Shown: positions 24,940 to 34,557 of the stretch, piece after piece | Layout: every line of letters starts with the position of its first letter | Numbering within the stretch: position 1 is the first letter of the stretch | Assembly: GCA_000961575.1 (NCBI GenBank) | Contig: LADP01000019.1 | Location: forward strand, 117,265 to 181,264 | Length of the DNA stretch: 64,000 nucleotides | Direction of reading: 5' to 3' | Source: Peptococcaceae bacterium BRH_c8a | GTDB lineage: Bacteria; Bacillota; Desulfotomaculia; Desulfotomaculales; Desulfallaceae | Translations under genes and position numbers: made by a program | The notes under the pieces: model-generated | Database searches by the model: none | Told to the model about the DNA's origin: nothing | The model's input: the letters and a program-made list of their open reading frames with translations, nothing else

Positions 24940-26574
24940 CTAAGACACCTCGATCTTTCGCCGTTCATCAGCCCGCATTTCCCGCCGCAGCAACTTGCCT
25001 ACCCGGGATTTGGGCAGCATGTCGCGGAATTCGATGTATTGAGGTATTTCGTAAGACGCAAGCCTATCGCGGCACCACTTGATTAGTTCCTGGGAGCTAA
25101 TTCCCTTGACATCATCCTTTACCACCACAAAGGCCTTAATTCTTTCTCCTACACTAGGGTCCGGCACCCCTACAGCACAGGCAGCCACAACCGCTGAATG
25201 CTCCTGTAGAACCGACTCAATTTTCGAAGCGGCAACTCGGTACCCCTTATACTTGATAATGTCAACCGACCGATCCATAAAGAAAAGCCAGCCGTCTTGA
25301 TTAACTCGTACAATATCTCCTACCTTGTACCATAACCTACCGTCTATATGCACAAAATGATTGGCGGTTTCTTCTGGCTTGTTCCAGTACCCTTTAACCA
25401 TATGCTTTGAAGAAACATACAATTCGCCCGGCTCCAAGTTGGGGACGGGATCTAACGTATCGGGGTGCACCAGTTTAATCATCTGAGTGCTGAGAACCTT
25501 ACCAGCGGTTCCATCCGGAAATGGTTCTCCCGCGGGTGTCAGGGCAATGCCGCCGCAGGTTTCTGTAGTACCGTAACCTTGGTACAGTGGCGTGTGGAAT
25601 TTGTTGAACCACCTATTGGCAACCTCTCGAGGTAAAGCATCTCCAGCGCAAAAATTGTACTTAACAGAGCCCAGATTATAATGATCTAGACGATCATGCT
25701 CCAGGATCATGCGGTATAGGGTAGGTGTGCCGAAAAAAGTTGTGGCCTTATATCTTTGAATATGTTCAAATATGGCGTCGAGATTGATTTTAGGTAGCAA
25801 TATTAGGGTATCCCCAGCCAGAAGTGCCCCTAGGCCCACCGTTTGTCCCAAAATATGGAACAAAGGGGCTCCTTGGATTACGATATCTGTACCTCTTGGA
25901 ATTACCGATTCACTTGCTTTTCGCTGCTCTTTTACACTTTCTAAAAAAAGAGTACCTGATATGGGCACCCCCTTGGGAAACCCGGTGGTGCCACCAGTGT
26001 AAATCATTTCGGCTAAAGTGTCTTTTTCAATGGTTATATGCGGCAAGGGGGGTGTGCTGCATGCTAACAGACTTTTAAAAGTTACCACATTTTCTTCCAA
26101 GCAATATTTTCCTTCAGGAATCTTATTGTAAATTTTCCCGACAATCCTCTTCCACCAGGGCAGAAAATCAACTAATGTATTGATAATAATCCTTTTAATT
26201 TTGGTTTCCGATAATATCTTGCTTACGTAACCAAAGTTGGTATCCATACAAAATATAGTTTCTGCACCGCTGTCGTTGGCAATATATTTAAGATCGTGCG
26301 GTCCATAAAAGTGGGTTACCGGAACAACTACTGCGCCAATCCTTTGCAAGGCTAGCCAAATCATCACCCACTGGGGAATGTGTGGTATGTAAATAATAAC
26401 TTTATCATGTTTTTCCACCCCCTGGTTGTAAAGGGCGCAGGCAATCTGTTCCGTGTATTTCTGTAACTGGGCATAAGTAAAGGATTGCCCCATGTAAATC
26501 AGAGCGGTCTTTTGGGGATATCTTTTTGCTGTTTCAATAAATGTTTCATAAATAGAAGCAGCCTGACCGGCCAT
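24940..26574 (-). CDS. AMP-forming acyl-CoA ligase
   Basis: 544 residues of the ANL superfamily. P-loop-like MIYTGGTTGFPKG near 195, YQGYGTTETCGG near 335, the hinge DRSVDIIKYKGYRVA and catalytic lysine in RVGKLLRRE close to the C-terminus are all present. It follows the ABC transporter operon by 24 nt and is followed at once by an acyl-CoA dehydrogenase, so uptake, activation and first oxidation of one substrate seem to be encoded together. The substrate may be an aromatic or alicyclic carboxylate or a fatty acid; specificity cannot be read. Confidence 0.85.
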   Translation of the reverse strand: MAGQAASIYETFIETAKRYPQKTALIYMGQSFTYAQLQKYTEQIACALYNQGVEKHDKVIIYIPHIPQWVMIWLALQRIGAVVVPVTHFYGPHDLKYIANDSGAETIFCMDTNFGYVSKILSETKIKRIIINTLVDFLPWWKRIVGKIYNKIPEGKYCLEENVVTFKSLLACSTPPLPHITIEKDTLAEMIYTGGTTGFPKGVPISGTLFLESVKEQRKASESVIPRGTDIVIQGAPLFHILGQTVGLGALLAGDTLILLPKINLDAIFEHIQRYKATTFFGTPTLYRMILEHDRLDHYNLGSVKYNFCAGDALPREVANRWFNKFHTPLYQGYGTTETCGGIALTPAGEPFPDGTAGKVLSTQMIKLVHPDTLDPVPNLEPGELYVSSKHMVKGYWNKPEETANHFVHIDGRLWYKVGDIVRVNQDGWLFFMDRSVDIIKYKGYRVAASKIESVLQEHSAVVAACAVGVPDPSVGERIKAFVVVKDDVKGISSQELIKWCRDRLASYEIPQYIEFRDMLPKSRVGKLLRREMRADERRKIEVS

Positions 26575-26598
26575 GATTTCGAACTCCTTCCCTACGTT

Positions 26599-27342
26599 TT
26601 ACATACCAAAATATGCGGCCTTTACTTCCGGGTTATCCATTAATTCTTCTCCGGTTCCGCTGACAATCTGGGTACCATTTTCAATCACATATCCCCGGTC
26701 AACAATGGGCATGATTGGTCTGGCGTACTGTTCAGACAATAAAATGGTTACCCCTTGCTTGCTGATTTCCCGCACGGCCCGTACCACTTCTTCTTGCATC
26801 AGTGGGCTCAAACCCAGTAGCGGTTCATCCATAAGAATTAATTTGGGCTGGGCTACCAGGGCCATTCCGATGGTCAGCATTTCCTGTTCGCCGCCACTCA
26901 ACATACCGGCTTTTTTTAAGCTCAACCTTTTCAAATTGGGGAAAAGCTTGTATACAAATTCGATGCTTTCACCTAGGTTGCTGTCTTTGCGCAGGTAACC
27001 GCCTAGCTTTAAATTTTCCTGAACGCTGCAATCGCGAAATACAGGATGCCTTTCCCGGCATAGAACAATGCCCTTTTTAACTCGGTAGCTTGGTTTTGTA
27101 TCAATAATGTTCTCTCCTTCAAAGTTTAACTCACCGATGATGGTGATCCTTTCGCCGCCTTTCCTTTGCTCCCTATGCTTCATGTGAAGTGTCAATCCAG
27201 CAACAGTATTCATCAAGGTGGTCTTTCCGGCACTGTTGGAGCCAAAAACTCCAACAACCTCTCCCTTACCGATTTCCAGGCTGAGATCGTTTAAGGCAAT
27301 GGCGTTTTCGTAAAACACTGTCAAATTGTTTATCTTAAGCAC
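26599..27342 (-). CDS. livF: LIV-type ABC transporter ATPase (LivF)
   Basis: 247 residues from the GTG at 27342 (a GTGAGG site lies upstream; longer frames extend into livG). Walker A GSNSAGKTT, signature LSGGEQEML and Walker B LILMDEPLLGLSP are intact. LivF is one of the two ATPases of the hydrophobic amino-acid family of importers. An extra stretch LHMKHREQRKGGERI follows Walker A, longer than in typical LivF. The start overlaps livG by 8 nt. Confidence 0.88.
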   Translation of the reverse strand: MLKINNLTVFYENAIALNDLSLEIGKGEVVGVFGSNSAGKTTLMNTVAGLTLHMKHREQRKGGERITIIGELNFEGENIIDTKPSYRVKKGIVLCRERHPVFRDCSVQENLKLGGYLRKDSNLGESIEFVYKLFPNLKRLSLKKAGMLSGGEQEMLTIGMALVAQPKLILMDEPLLGLSPLMQEEVVRAVREISKQGVTILLSEQYARPIMPIVDRGYVIENGTQIVSGTGEELMDNPEVKAAYFGM

Positions 27343-28099
27343 CGGATAATACCTCACTTCCAAGGTATGCTTTTCTGACTTCCTCATTATCCATAACTTC
27401 ACCGGATGTTCCCTCGGCAATTTTGCCACCGAAGTTCAAAACAATGGCTTTATCAACAACTCTAAACAATTCCCTTAACCTGTGTTCAACCATGATTAAA
27501 GTTTTGCCTTCTTCCCTAATTTTTGCCAAAAGGGGTAGTATGCTGGCTATCTCCGACATACTCATCCCCGAGAACAACTCGTCAAGAATGATCAGGTCGG
27601 GTTCCAGGGTCAGGCAGCGTGCCAGTTCCAAGCGCTTCAGGTAACCGTGGGGAAGCGCTCCGGCGGCTTTATAGGGTACTTGTGAATCTCTTTCAAAGCC
27701 TACATCTTCTAGAAAGTGTATGGCTGCCTCATCCCTGTCCCCGTACGCTCCGCCTTTTAATTTTCTGGCCCGAGACGAGTAGAGTGGAATAATTAAGTTT
27801 TTAAAAACCGGTATATTATAAAAGGGTTTAGCCATTTGAAAGCTGCGGGCAATCCCCAGCGACACGATCTTATAAGGAGGCAAACCGGTAATGTTTTCCC
27901 CCCGATAAATGATCCGCCCCCCGCTGGGCTTGACAAAACCTGTAATTAGATTTATCAAAGTGCTCTTGCCGGAACCGTTCGGGCCGATAACTCCTAGGGC
28001 CTCACCTTCTTGTAGTTCAAAACTAACGTCATTCACTGCTTTCACGCCGCCGAAGTTCTTAGCCAAATTAGAAACTTTCAAAATCAGATCCTGACTCAT
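27335..28099 (-). CDS. livG: LIV-type ABC transporter ATPase (LivG)
   Basis: 254 residues from the ATG at 28099 (GGAGGAG site); the longer open frame upstream overlaps livM and is unlikely. Walker A GPNGSGKSTL, the typical LivG block GIARSFQ, LPHGYLKRLELARCL as signature and Walker B DLIILDELFSGMS. The aspartate-glutamate pair is followed by LFSGMS where PxxG is usual. It works with LivF on the cytoplasmic side of the LivHM channel. Confidence 0.87.
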   Translation of the reverse strand: MSQDLILKVSNLAKNFGGVKAVNDVSFELQEGEALGVIGPNGSGKSTLINLITGFVKPSGGRIIYRGENITGLPPYKIVSLGIARSFQMAKPFYNIPVFKNLIIPLYSSRARKLKGGAYGDRDEAAIHFLEDVGFERDSQVPYKAAGALPHGYLKRLELARCLTLEPDLIILDELFSGMSMSEIASILPLLAKIREEGKTLIMVEHRLRELFRVVDKAIVLNFGGKIAEGTSGEVMDNEEVRKAYLGSEVLSGA

Positions 28100-29124
28100 T
28101 TTTTTATCTCCTCCACGGGCACTAACCGCTCGAACTGGTAGTACTTGCGTTGAATATAATGAAAAATACCTTCGGGCAGGCCAATGGCAAATACCAGTAG
28201 AATCAGGCAATAAATAACCACCCTTAAGGTACCGAAAGCGCGAAGTACTTCCGAAAGCGGAACCAGGATAAAAGCTCCTAACATGGCGCCGGCGAAAGAA
28301 CCGGTGCCCCCTATAATTACACTGGTCAGGGGCAGTATTGAATATTCCAGGGCAAAAGCAGGCATTCCTACGAACTGATAATGGTGGGTCAAAAAGGCGC
28401 CGGCAAACGTAGCCGGCAAAGCGGCTATGAATACTGCCTGGGTTTTATACCATTGAATATTTATTCCGCCCGCCATTACAGCACGGTCGTTATCTCGGAT
28501 AGCCCTTAGCACCAAACCGTAATCCGTGTCAATAAGTCTCCGGAAGCCGAAAACGCATACCAGGGTAACCGTGATAATTACATAAAGCTCCACTTTCATA
28601 CCAGGAAGCGGAGCAAGGCCACTTAAACCTTCAGTGCCACCGAGGATCTTGGTTGCTTCAACTATTCTCATCATCAGCAGGGGCATGGCAAAGGTAATCA
28701 ATCCAAAATAAATCCCCCTCAAACGCAGTACGGGATACAAAAGCATGGTACATAACAGGGCTCCAGTGACAGTAGCGGCAGGAACGGACAGAATAGGGGG
28801 CCAGCCATAATGGTGGCTTAAAAAACCTGTTACATAAGCGCCCGCCCCGAAAAATAAGGCCTGACCCAAAGAGACTAATCCAGCTGAGGCCAGTAAATCC
28901 CAGCTTAATGCTAAAAGAGCTATGGTACAGGTAATTATTAAGACATTTTGCCAGTATATACCTGTTAAAACCGCCAACAGCGGGAACATTAATAAGGCCC
29001 CGATGACTATAAAACGTGGCAGCGCAATGTATGCTATTTCTCTTGGCGAACAGATGGCAAATATGTCATCGGTTCTGGCTTTTATGCCGCGATCCAGCCT
29101 CTCTTTCCTATATCCTTTTTTCAT
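28096..29124 (-). CDS. livM: LIV-type ABC transporter permease (LivM)
   Basis: 342 residues with about ten hydrophobic segments and the LivM family block SLGQALFFGAGAYV near 100 and AIRDNDRAVMAGGINIQWYK near 230. The stop overlaps the livG start and its own start overlaps the livH stop by one nt, so all four membrane and ATPase genes are coupled. A charged N-terminal tail of about 35 residues (KKGYRKERLDRG...) is longer than usual. Confidence 0.88.
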   Translation of the reverse strand: MKKGYRKERLDRGIKARTDDIFAICSPREIAYIALPRFIVIGALLMFPLLAVLTGIYWQNVLIITCTIALLALSWDLLASAGLVSLGQALFFGAGAYVTGFLSHHYGWPPILSVPAATVTGALLCTMLLYPVLRLRGIYFGLITFAMPLLMMRIVEATKILGGTEGLSGLAPLPGMKVELYVIITVTLVCVFGFRRLIDTDYGLVLRAIRDNDRAVMAGGINIQWYKTQAVFIAALPATFAGAFLTHHYQFVGMPAFALEYSILPLTSVIIGGTGSFAGAMLGAFILVPLSEVLRAFGTLRVVIYCLILLVFAIGLPEGIFHYIQRKYYQFERLVPVEEIKK

Positions 29125-29996
29125 TAAACCCTTTCCTCCAACTCCTTAGACTTGCCACACAGCCCTGAGGGTTTTACGACTAAAACTAGTACTATTGCCG
29201 CCAGGTAAATTACCTCCATCCACTCCGGTCCAAGATAGGTGCCAGTGATTACTCGGGCATAACCAAGGATAAAACATCCTACGATGAGCCCATTGGTGCT
29301 TTCCAATCCTCCTAAGATGGTGACCGCCAGGGCCAGGAGCAGTACATCATAACCCATGTTAATGGAGATGATGCCCAGTGGTAAAATTATAATGGCGGCT
29401 ACTGCCGCCAGGGCAGCTCCCAGGGCCATACTTAGCGTGGCCGCCCAGTCAGATTCGATTCCCAAGGACAGCGCGGTGTATTCGTCCTGGGCCATTCCCC
29501 TAAGCGCCAGCCCTATTCTGGTATGATGCGTGAAAAACCAGAGAATGACCGCGAGCATCAATCCGATACCGATAATGAAAAGACGTTGGTAATCTATAAA
29601 AACTCCCGCGATGCCTATGCTTCCTTTAATAAAAAGCGGTAGATTAAAATCGTAAGTAACAAATCCTCTCCAACGAAAAAACTCCAGAATAGCTACGCCC
29701 ACCGCAAAGGTAGCCACTACCTCGGATAACACAATTCCCCGCACGGGCATTATAACAGCCCGGTAAATCAGACCTCCCAATATCCCGACTTGAATAACCG
29801 TTAATACTGCTGCCAGGGCAAAGGGAAGCCCAATATAATGCATCATCATCCAGGCAGAGTAACCGGATAAAATGTACAATCCGCCATGTGAAAAATTGGC
29901 TATACCGCTCAACCCAAAGGTGAGGCTAAAGCCTATAGCGGTTAAGATTAAGGTTACGCTGTTTACCAGTCCATAGATTAGTACGGTTTCAATCAT
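29124..29996 (-). CDS. livH: LIV-type ABC transporter permease (LivH)
   Basis: 290 residues, polytopic membrane protein with the LivH blocks GLSGIANFSHGGLYILSGY near 30 and GMAQDEYTALSLGI near 165. Forms the channel with LivM. Preceded by a 92-nt gap with a strong hairpin that separates it from the binding-protein gene. Transporters of this family carry branched amino acids but also benzoate-type aromatic acids and urea; context favours an aromatic or related acid. Confidence 0.88.
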   Translation of the reverse strand: MIETVLIYGLVNSVTLILTAIGFSLTFGLSGIANFSHGGLYILSGYSAWMMMHYIGLPFALAAVLTVIQVGILGGLIYRAVIMPVRGIVLSEVVATFAVGVAILEFFRWRGFVTYDFNLPLFIKGSIGIAGVFIDYQRLFIIGIGLMLAVILWFFTHHTRIGLALRGMAQDEYTALSLGIESDWAATLSMALGAALAAVAAIIILPLGIISINMGYDVLLLALAVTILGGLESTNGLIVGCFILGYARVITGTYLGPEWMEVIYLAAIVLVLVVKPSGLCGKSKELEERV

Positions 29997-30027
29997 TTTT
30001 AATAACCACCTTATGACGGGAATGACT

Positions 30028-30065
30028 GGTCGGAACTACCTTGGATCAACAAGGTCGCTCCGACC
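30028..30065. repeat. Hairpin between the binding-protein gene and livH
   Basis: GGTCGGA (30028-30034) pairs with TCCGACC (30059-30065), and inside it ACCTTG pairs with CAAGGT, giving a 38-nt stem-loop. No T-tract follows on the minus strand, so it is more likely an mRNA stabiliser or partial attenuator that raises binding-protein output over the permease than a full terminator. Confidence 0.6.
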
Positions 30066-30088
30066 GTCCCTTTCACATAAAATGACCA

Positions 30089-31381
30089 CTATTTGATATA
30101 TGGAGGTAGTTCAATTTCACCCTCTGCCGCCACCTCCGGGAACACCGGGACTCTGACCCCTGGCGTTTTCCACTGGAAAACGGCACCAATAGCCGTTTCT
30201 TTGGGATCAAGACCATAAATCACCTGGTGGTCATTGGTAAACTTAATTTTACCAATAACCCCATCCATGTCCGTCCCCTCCAGGGCGGTAACCAGTGCTT
30301 CCGATTCGAGAGTTCCGGCGCGCTCGATAGCGTCGGCCAGTACATATATAGAGTCATAGGCGGGGCCAGGGCCGTGGCCGCTTAACTTGGCCAGGGTTTC
30401 CTCACCGTATTTTTTTCCGTAATTTGCATTAAATTCTACCGACTTGGGAACAGCCTGTAACGGAATAGGCCCGATTTCAAAAACCAAGTTCACCAGTCCT
30501 TCAACTTCTCCTTCAAATGTTTGCCAGGCGCTATCGGAGGCAGCCGGACTTATAAAGCCAGCCATCAGGGCCGGTACCTGCATCGCTCTAGCCTGTTTCA
30601 GGAGGATGCCAGACTGCGGCATGTCAAAAATCGGCACTATTACCTGGGCATTTCCCGCTCTGGCATTCCCGAGGGTTGAGGAGAAATCCGAGGCGCCTGT
30701 CGGGTATGAGTCAAAACCGACCACATCCCAGCCGTTAGCTTGAAACCATTTTTCAAGCCCGGTGCCGGTTCCCTTGGCCCAAAGCACATCCTGGGTTACA
30801 ATGTATACTTTATTGAAATCGAATTTCTGGTTAATAAATGCCATCGTATCAGACAGGTAATTAACCAAGTAGGGGGAATTTAACCCCATCCTGAACATGT
30901 ATTTGTAATCTGCACTCTCGCTAACTTTTTTTTGAAAATCTGGTGTCATGGCGATTGTGCAGATATACGGAATTTTGTATTTGGCAATTAAATCCATTGC
31001 CGATAACAAAACTTCTGAACGGAAAGATCCCACCACTATAGCATCAGGTTTCTTTTCGACAATCATTTTTTCAAGCGCCGCCAGCGCATCGTGTACTGGA
31101 AGCCCCGGTTCGTGCTCTCTAGTGTCGATGGATACAACTTCCAATGGGCGTTTTTCGCCATCCACCGACACTCCCCCGGCATTGTTAATTTCCTCTACAG
31201 CCAGTTCTACCGCTTTTAAGGAGTCAGCCCCTTCAATTGAGCCCAGGGCTGTGGGCACACCAAGCACAATTGTAGAGACATCATCGATGGAAGCTTCATC
31301 ATTACTGCCGCAACCAGTCACCATCAATAAAAATAAAATTGCCAGGGCCAGAAATTTAAAAGTTATTGCCTTTTTTTTCAT
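30089..31381 (-). CDS. ABC transporter substrate-binding lipoprotein (LivK-like)
   Basis: 430 residues. Signal peptide of the lipoprotein type: KKK, a hydrophobic stretch and lipobox MVTGCG, so the mature protein is anchored at the outer face of the membrane by cysteine 24. The rest matches the periplasmic-binding type 1 fold of the Leu/Ile/Val/amide family (GVPTALGSIEGADS, ELAVEEINNAGG, GPAYDSIYVLADAIE). It is the first gene of the transporter-ligase-dehydrogenase block. Ligand unknown; an aromatic carboxylate is suggested only by neighbours. Confidence 0.87.
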   Translation of the reverse strand: MKKKAITFKFLALAILFLLMVTGCGSNDEASIDDVSTIVLGVPTALGSIEGADSLKAVELAVEEINNAGGVSVDGEKRPLEVVSIDTREHEPGLPVHDALAALEKMIVEKKPDAIVVGSFRSEVLLSAMDLIAKYKIPYICTIAMTPDFQKKVSESADYKYMFRMGLNSPYLVNYLSDTMAFINQKFDFNKVYIVTQDVLWAKGTGTGLEKWFQANGWDVVGFDSYPTGASDFSSTLGNARAGNAQVIVPIFDMPQSGILLKQARAMQVPALMAGFISPAASDSAWQTFEGEVEGLVNLVFEIGPIPLQAVPKSVEFNANYGKKYGEETLAKLSGHGPGPAYDSIYVLADAIERAGTLESEALVTALEGTDMDGVIGKIKFTNDHQVIYGLDPKETAIGAVFQWKTPGVRVPVFPEVAAEGEIELPPYIK

Positions 31382-31501
31382 AACTTACTTGTACCCCCTT
31401 AATTTTTTAAATTTTTGGGTTGTATTCGAGGCAACTTATTTTTGTCGCGGACTAAGGACACTTAATAAAACAGTTTTACCCTTGAATATCCGGGGGACGG
31501 G

Positions 31502-33082
31502 TCAATCACTCCACTTGCCGTACCTTTCCCGTAGTACCCGGTGCAGTATTTTGCCGGTTCCCGTTCTGGGCATGTTTTCTTCTGTAATGAAATCTATTGA
31601 TCTGGGCCGCTTAAAACCCGCTATTTTGTCATAGCAAAAAGCGATGATTTCCTTGGCCAGTGCATCGCCCGGCTGGTAATAATCATGTAGGACAACTACG
31701 GCTTTGATGGTTTCCCCCCACTTGGCATCGGGGACGCCAAAAACCGCCACATCCTTTACCGCCGGGTGACTGCCAACTACATTTTCCACTTCCGATGGGT
31801 AAACATTTTCGCCCCCGGTAATAATCATGTTTTTCTTGCGGTCAACCAGATAGTAATAACCTTCTGCATCTTTCCTGGCCATGTCGCCGGCGGTACACCA
31901 CTCGCCCCTAAAAACTTCCCTGGTTTTTTCTTGATCACGCCAGTATTCTTTAAAAGCATTCGGTGATCTGGTATAAAGTTCGCCCACTTCTCCATCGGGT
32001 ACCTGGTTACCATCCTCATCCAGCAGTTTAATCGTATCAATGCCGAAGATTTCCCGCCCGATGGAACCTAATTTCTTGAACTGGTCTTCGGGTCTCAGGT
32101 AAGTGATCAACCCCGCTTCGGTAGATCCGTAGGCCTCCCATAGTTCGGCGGATTTAAAGTACTCCATGATGGCCAGCTTCAAATCTTTCCGGGCTGGAGC
32201 GGATGAAACCAGTAACTGCCTGATGCTGCCGACATCATACTGCTGCTTAATCTCATCCGGTAAAGCCAGCAGCATGATATAGTGGGTGGGAACAAGTGAA
32301 GTAAAGGTGATTTTAAATTCCGCGATGGTTTTTAACAAATCTTCGGGATCAAAACTAACGATGCTGTACACCATCACCGGCGCGGATACGTAAGTATAGG
32401 CAAAAGAATAGTAGATGGAATTTACATGGCACATGGGCATCACCATCATTGGTTTGTCGGTGGGTCTTACCCCCATATTGATGTTGCTTAGCAAGTACTC
32501 GGCAATATAACTCTCGTGGGTTCTGACTACGCCTTTGGGTTTGCCGGTTGTGCCCGAGGTGTACATGATGGTCCAGGTATCGGCAGCATCTACCGTGACC
32601 TCGGGTTCGCCGGGATCTCCGCTGGCGATAATTGCTTCGTAATGTGCATAACCTGCCGGAGCTTCGCCGTCCCCCAGGTAAATAAAGTTTTCTTTGGGGA
32701 TGTGCTGCCATTTTTCCCTGACGCTGTTGACACTTGCAATAAATGGCGCTTCAACAATAAATGATGTGCATCCGGAGTGATGCACAATATAATCGATATC
32801 TTGCGGGGTCAGCCGGAACATGACCGGAACGGCAATTTGGCCTCCCTTGGCACAGGCCGCGTAAATTTCCATCCACTCCACGCGGTTGTAGGCAATAATG
32901 GCGACCCGGTCACCGTGACCCACGGCCATAGCTTTTAGGGCGTTGGCCAGCCGGCAGGACCTTTCGTTCCACTCGCTAAAGGTATAACTCTTGTTTTTGT
33001 CCTGACAGCCCAGTTTATCCGGATAGTTAAGGGCATTCATCTTGAGTACAGTCCCAACAGGCATCCATTTGCTAACGGTCAT
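31502..33082 (-). CDS. AMP-forming acyl-CoA ligase
   Basis: 526 residues, ANL superfamily. TIMYTSGTTGKPKG near 175, EAYGSTEAG near 305, YYLVDRKKNMIITGGENVYP near 410 and the catalytic lysine in TGTGKILHR near 515. Different from the ligase at 24940 and closer in style to fatty-acid or O-succinylbenzoate-type CoA ligases. It follows a PaaK gene by 29 nt. It may activate an aromatic or aliphatic acid to its CoA thioester; substrate cannot be assigned. The 120-nt gap to the transporter operon contains no gene. Confidence 0.85.
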   Translation of the reverse strand: MTVSKWMPVGTVLKMNALNYPDKLGCQDKNKSYTFSEWNERSCRLANALKAMAVGHGDRVAIIAYNRVEWMEIYAACAKGGQIAVPVMFRLTPQDIDYIVHHSGCTSFIVEAPFIASVNSVREKWQHIPKENFIYLGDGEAPAGYAHYEAIIASGDPGEPEVTVDAADTWTIMYTSGTTGKPKGVVRTHESYIAEYLLSNINMGVRPTDKPMMVMPMCHVNSIYYSFAYTYVSAPVMVYSIVSFDPEDLLKTIAEFKITFTSLVPTHYIMLLALPDEIKQQYDVGSIRQLLVSSAPARKDLKLAIMEYFKSAELWEAYGSTEAGLITYLRPEDQFKKLGSIGREIFGIDTIKLLDEDGNQVPDGEVGELYTRSPNAFKEYWRDQEKTREVFRGEWCTAGDMARKDAEGYYYLVDRKKNMIITGGENVYPSEVENVVGSHPAVKDVAVFGVPDAKWGETIKAVVVLHDYYQPGDALAKEIIAFCYDKIAGFKRPRSIDFITEENMPRTGTGKILHRVLRERYGKWSD

Positions 33083-33111
33083 TTATATTCCCTCGCTTAT
33101 AGCCTTTGTTA

Positions 33112-34410
33112 TTAGCAATTCCGCTCATCCACAACCCTGACCGCTTTACCTTCAAACCGCTTGAGGCTGCCAATGGGCTTAAAATGCACATGGCAGGTTA
33201 TTTCCAGGAAACTGTGCAGCGTTTTTTCCAGGGTGCTGATATATTCATCGTCAATTATTGCCCCGGGTACCGGCTCTACTTCCACCTTTAGGGTATGCAG
33301 CCCCTTGCGATTTCCTACTACCAACTGCCAGTGTTCACTAATAGCGGGGTGCTGTAACAGCAAGTCCTCCACCTGGCTGGGGAAAATATTGGTTCCACTG
33401 ACCAGCAGCATATCATCCACCCGGCCAAGAAAATTAGTTATGCGGGGATGGGTGCGCCCGCATTCGCAGGTGTCATAAGAGATGATGACCCGGTCTCCGG
33501 TGCGATAGCGCAGAATGGGCATGGCTTCATAACTGAGGTTGCTCAATACCAGCTCGCCGGGCTGGCCAGGCTGTACCGCTTCCAAAGTATCCGGGTCGAG
33601 GAGCTCAATCAGGTAATGATCCAGCCAGATATGGATGCCGCTTTCGCTCTCACAGTCCATGCTCATGGGTCCGCCCATTTCGGTAAGGCCGTAGCAGCGC
33701 CGCATGCCTCCGCCGTGGGCTTTATAACCCATCCGTTCATTAATCCGGTGCCTAAGTTCATCCGTACAGGGTTCACCGCCATGAAAGCCCAGCCTTAACT
33801 TTAAATCCTTCACTGGATCAATACCATTTTCCAGGGCTACTTCGCTGATATAGGCCGCGTAAGAGGGGGTGCCGGTAAAGACCGTGGTGCCCCAATCCTG
33901 CATTAGCCTGAGTTGCCTCTCGGTTCCGCCGGCACCGGTGGGTACAATTTTGGCGCCCACCCGCTCCAGGCCATAGTGGAAACCAAATCCGCCGGTAAAC
34001 AACCCCAGGCCGTGCGCTTGCTGAACAACGTCATGCTTATTCAGGCCACCGGCTACAAAGTTTCGGGCCATACAGACCGCCCAATTGTCCAGATCGTTTT
34101 TGGTGTAAGTCATTGGTGTGGGGACGCCCGTGGTTCCTGAGGTCATGTGAATGCGTACCACGTCTTCCCATTTGCCGCACAATAGTCCGGTTGGATAATT
34201 GTCTCGCAGATCATCTTTATAAGTAAACGGAACCTTTTTAATATCGCCCCAATGTTTTAAATCGTCGGGGTGCATACCAGCTTCGTGAAAACGCTTTTTC
34301 ATAAAAGGGTTCCCGTATACCCGGTGCGCTTGTTTCCTAAACTTATCCAATTGCAGTTGTTGCAATTGTTCCAGCGGCATGGTTTCCCATTCCTGCTGAT
34401 AAAATGCCAC
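33112..34410 (-). CDS. paaK: Phenylacetate-CoA ligase family protein
   Basis: 432 residues, GTG start at 34410 with an AAAGGGG site. PaaK-type blocks: RIHMTSGTTGVPTPMTY, YGLTEMGGPMSMDCE, a zinc-like CECGRTHPR segment, GRVDDMLLVSGTNIFPSQVE and the C-terminal RFEGKAVRV. PaaK enzymes adenylate phenylacetate or related arylacetates and transfer them to CoA. A second family member lies at 39232-40569 in the arylpyruvate locus, so one of the two may have another aryl acid as substrate. Confidence 0.88.
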   Translation of the reverse strand: MAFYQQEWETMPLEQLQQLQLDKFRKQAHRVYGNPFMKKRFHEAGMHPDDLKHWGDIKKVPFTYKDDLRDNYPTGLLCGKWEDVVRIHMTSGTTGVPTPMTYTKNDLDNWAVCMARNFVAGGLNKHDVVQQAHGLGLFTGGFGFHYGLERVGAKIVPTGAGGTERQLRLMQDWGTTVFTGTPSYAAYISEVALENGIDPVKDLKLRLGFHGGEPCTDELRHRINERMGYKAHGGGMRRCYGLTEMGGPMSMDCESESGIHIWLDHYLIELLDPDTLEAVQPGQPGELVLSNLSYEAMPILRYRTGDRVIISYDTCECGRTHPRITNFLGRVDDMLLVSGTNIFPSQVEDLLLQHPAISEHWQLVVGNRKGLHTLKVEVEPVPGAIIDDEYISTLEKTLHSFLEITCHVHFKPIGSLKRFEGKAVRVVDERNC

Positions 34411-34557
34411 GCCGTATATCCCCTTTCCTATACAACCGCTAAACCCTATGGCTTTCGGACGTAAGATTTGGTTTGCACAACGCTATGCTTGTCGAATAAT
34501 TAAATAATTATGAGAATATTATGAATATAAGAAGCCTGTTAAGTCCGCTACATTGGT

